From the NCBI GenBank assembly GCA_002411105.1, contig DHQX01000048.1, positions 1 to 23,643 on the forward strand: a DNA stretch of 23,643 nucleotides. The letters are read 5' to 3'. The position numbers and the translations under genes are program-made. The notes under the pieces were generated by a model. It made no database searches. It saw only the letters and a list, made by a program, of their open reading frames with translations, and was not told the origin of the DNA. This document shows positions 22,888 to 23,643 of this stretch, piece after piece (position 1 is the first letter of the stretch; each line of letters opens with the position of its first letter). Source of the DNA: Christensenella sp. UBA5327. Lineage in GTDB: Bacteria; Bacillota; Clostridia; Christensenellales; Aristaeellaceae.

Positions 22888-22944
22888 GATATATCCTCCT
22901 TTTGGGGTTTTGTCGCCCAGGCCGTGCCGGGATTCATTCAAAGC

Positions 22945-22973
22945 GTGCCCCGTGACGCAGTGATCCGGGGCAC
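22945..22973 (-). terminator. Weak terminator-like hairpin after the Pro-rich gene
   Basis: An 8-bp stem (GTGCCCCG, 22945-22952, with CGGGGCAC, 22966-22973) has a 13-nt loop. On the minus strand it lies 19 nt after the stop at 22993 and is followed by GCTTTG, a poor T run. It may only attenuate read-through into the Ig/propeller gene, which has no promoter I can see. Confidence 0.4.
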
Positions 22974-22992
22974 ATTGCTTGGTGGCCAGGCA

Positions 22993-23643
22993 TCAATCCA
23001 TCAGGTCAATCAACGCGTACATGCGCTCCAGATAAGCCGGGTCCTCCAGGGAGAAAGGCTGGATGGATGGGGCATTGCTTTGATAACGCACCGGGCAGTT
23101 GATGTACATGAGCACCCTGGCGTCAACGCCCAGGCGGCTCATGACATTGACGGGCAGATCAAAGGGAATATCCACGCTTTTGAGCTTTGTGGGGCTGATG
23201 GTCTTCACCGCCCGGAAATCCGGGAAGAAGGTCAGGATGCCGTCGGTCAATTTGACCCCGGAGAACATCTGCGGGTGCGCTGTGACCATGCCCTTCTTGA
23301 CCGTGACCTTTACCTCACCCACGGTATGCATGGCGTTTGAGATGAGGGGGAAGACATACTCCCCGTCCACCGAAAGGTCCATGGGGGTGAACATCTCATA
23401 GCCTTTGGTCAGGTCGTCCCGGTACATGATGAACAGGGGGCCTTCCGAGGTGACGAACTTGCCGGCCTTTGGAACACTGGTTTTGGGGGTGCCGGGGGTG
23501 AGGGGGGTTGTTGGCGGCACCTTGGGAAGCGGGATGGTCGGTATCTTAGGAATCTTGGGAATATTCGGGACGGTCGGTATCTTAGGAATCTTGGGGATAT
23601 TCAAATCCGGCAGCTTCGGAGGAAGCTCAAGTTTTGGCGGATC
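22993..23643 (-). CDS. Pro-rich stalk protein with C-terminal globular domain (5' end outside window)
   Basis: The frame is open to the window edge (217 codons seen including the stop), so the start and any signal peptide are missing. A TTG at 23604 is in frame but lies inside the repeat and has no ribosome site. The visible N-terminal ~50 residues have Pro nearly every third position with Lys/Ile between (PKIPKIPTVPNIPKIPKIP), ending PLTPGTPKTSVPKAG. This would form an extended, basic, rod-like segment able to span the wall. The C-terminal ~150 residues are a compact beta-rich domain (GPLFIMYRDDLTKGYEMFTP; VGEVKVTVKKGMVTAHP; ARVLMYINCPVRY) ending in a helix. No family is recognised. It is first in the visible exported run. 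Confidence 0.75.
   Translation of the reverse strand, partial: DPPKLELPPKLPDLNIPKIPKIPTVPNIPKIPKIPTIPLPKVPPTTPLTPGTPKTSVPKAGKFVTSEGPLFIMYRDDLTKGYEMFTPMDLSVDGEYVFPLISNAMHTVGEVKVTVKKGMVTAHPQMFSGVKLTDGILTFFPDFRAVKTISPTKLKSVDIPFDLPVNVMSRLGVDARVLMYINCPVRYQSNAPSIQPFSLEDPAYLERMYALIDLMD
23536..23607 (-). repeat. 36-bp tandem repeat in the Pro-rich coding region
   Basis: Two adjacent 36-bp copies (23536-23571 and 23572-23607) start GGTCGGTATCTTAGGAATCT and differ only at a few positions. Each encodes a 12-residue unit of the type NIPKIPKIPTxP. They look like recent slippage or unequal-crossover duplications within a coding repeat; more may lie beyond the window edge. Confidence 0.8.

Noticed and set aside
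23536..23607. CRISPR-like direct repeats
   Set aside because: The 36-bp units are adjacent without spacers and in frame with a Pro-rich protein, so they are a coding tandem repeat.

Overview
The window reads as a piece of a high-GC Firmicutes chromosome, most likely a gut or rumen Clostridia of the Christensenellales/Eubacteriales type. This is inferred from strong AGGAGG ribosome sites, textbook sigma-A promoters, Firmicutes-type UvrC, Obg, YhbY and DUF1292 proteins, an ECF sigma/anti-sigma pair, and no outer-membrane proteins. No gene here fixes the species. The only AT-rich stretch is the first ~130 bases.

Layout. 1-130: AT-rich edge with the possible tail of a gene. 131-308: tRNA-Arg(CCU) on the minus strand with its own terminator and promoter. 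244-2241 (-): secreted propeller-metallopeptidase whose 3' end runs through the tRNA promoter into the tRNA. 2365-2664 (+): DUF1292 protein, divergent from the peptidase, with clear promoters for both. 2690-2950: non-coding, hairpin-dense segment bounded by two near-identical hairpins in opposite orientation. 2977-4826 (-): ECF sigma factor and membrane anti-sigma with PepSY-like extracellular domains, ATGA-overlapped. 4921-9995 (+): uvrC operon, made of promoter, short leader ORF, uvrC, two related secreted proteins and terminator. 10035-16880 (-): five-gene operon of ABC transport parts, comprising a propeller-fused solute-binding protein, two sugar-type permeases, a HlyD-like adaptor and a MacB-like permease, with no ATPase. 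17169-19261 (+): obg, a GNAT acetyltransferase and yhbY. 19278-23643 (-): a run of exported proteins (Pro-rich stalk protein cut by the window edge, Ig/propeller protein, tandem SH3b-like protein, two unrecognised secreted proteins).

How the genes fit together. Housekeeping genes (uvrC, obg, yhbY, tRNA-Arg, DUF1292) are interleaved with a large envelope complement: about ten gene products carry a signal peptide or signal anchor. Three separate proteins (the peptidase, the solute-binding protein and the 21541-22887 protein) carry propeller-like repeats. The most unusual points are the ATPase-less mixed importer/exporter operon, the leader ORF whose stop overlaps the uvrC start region, the hairpin segment at 2690-2950, and the exported cluster with its Pro-every-third-residue stalk. 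No CRISPR array, prophage, transposase or rRNA was seen.
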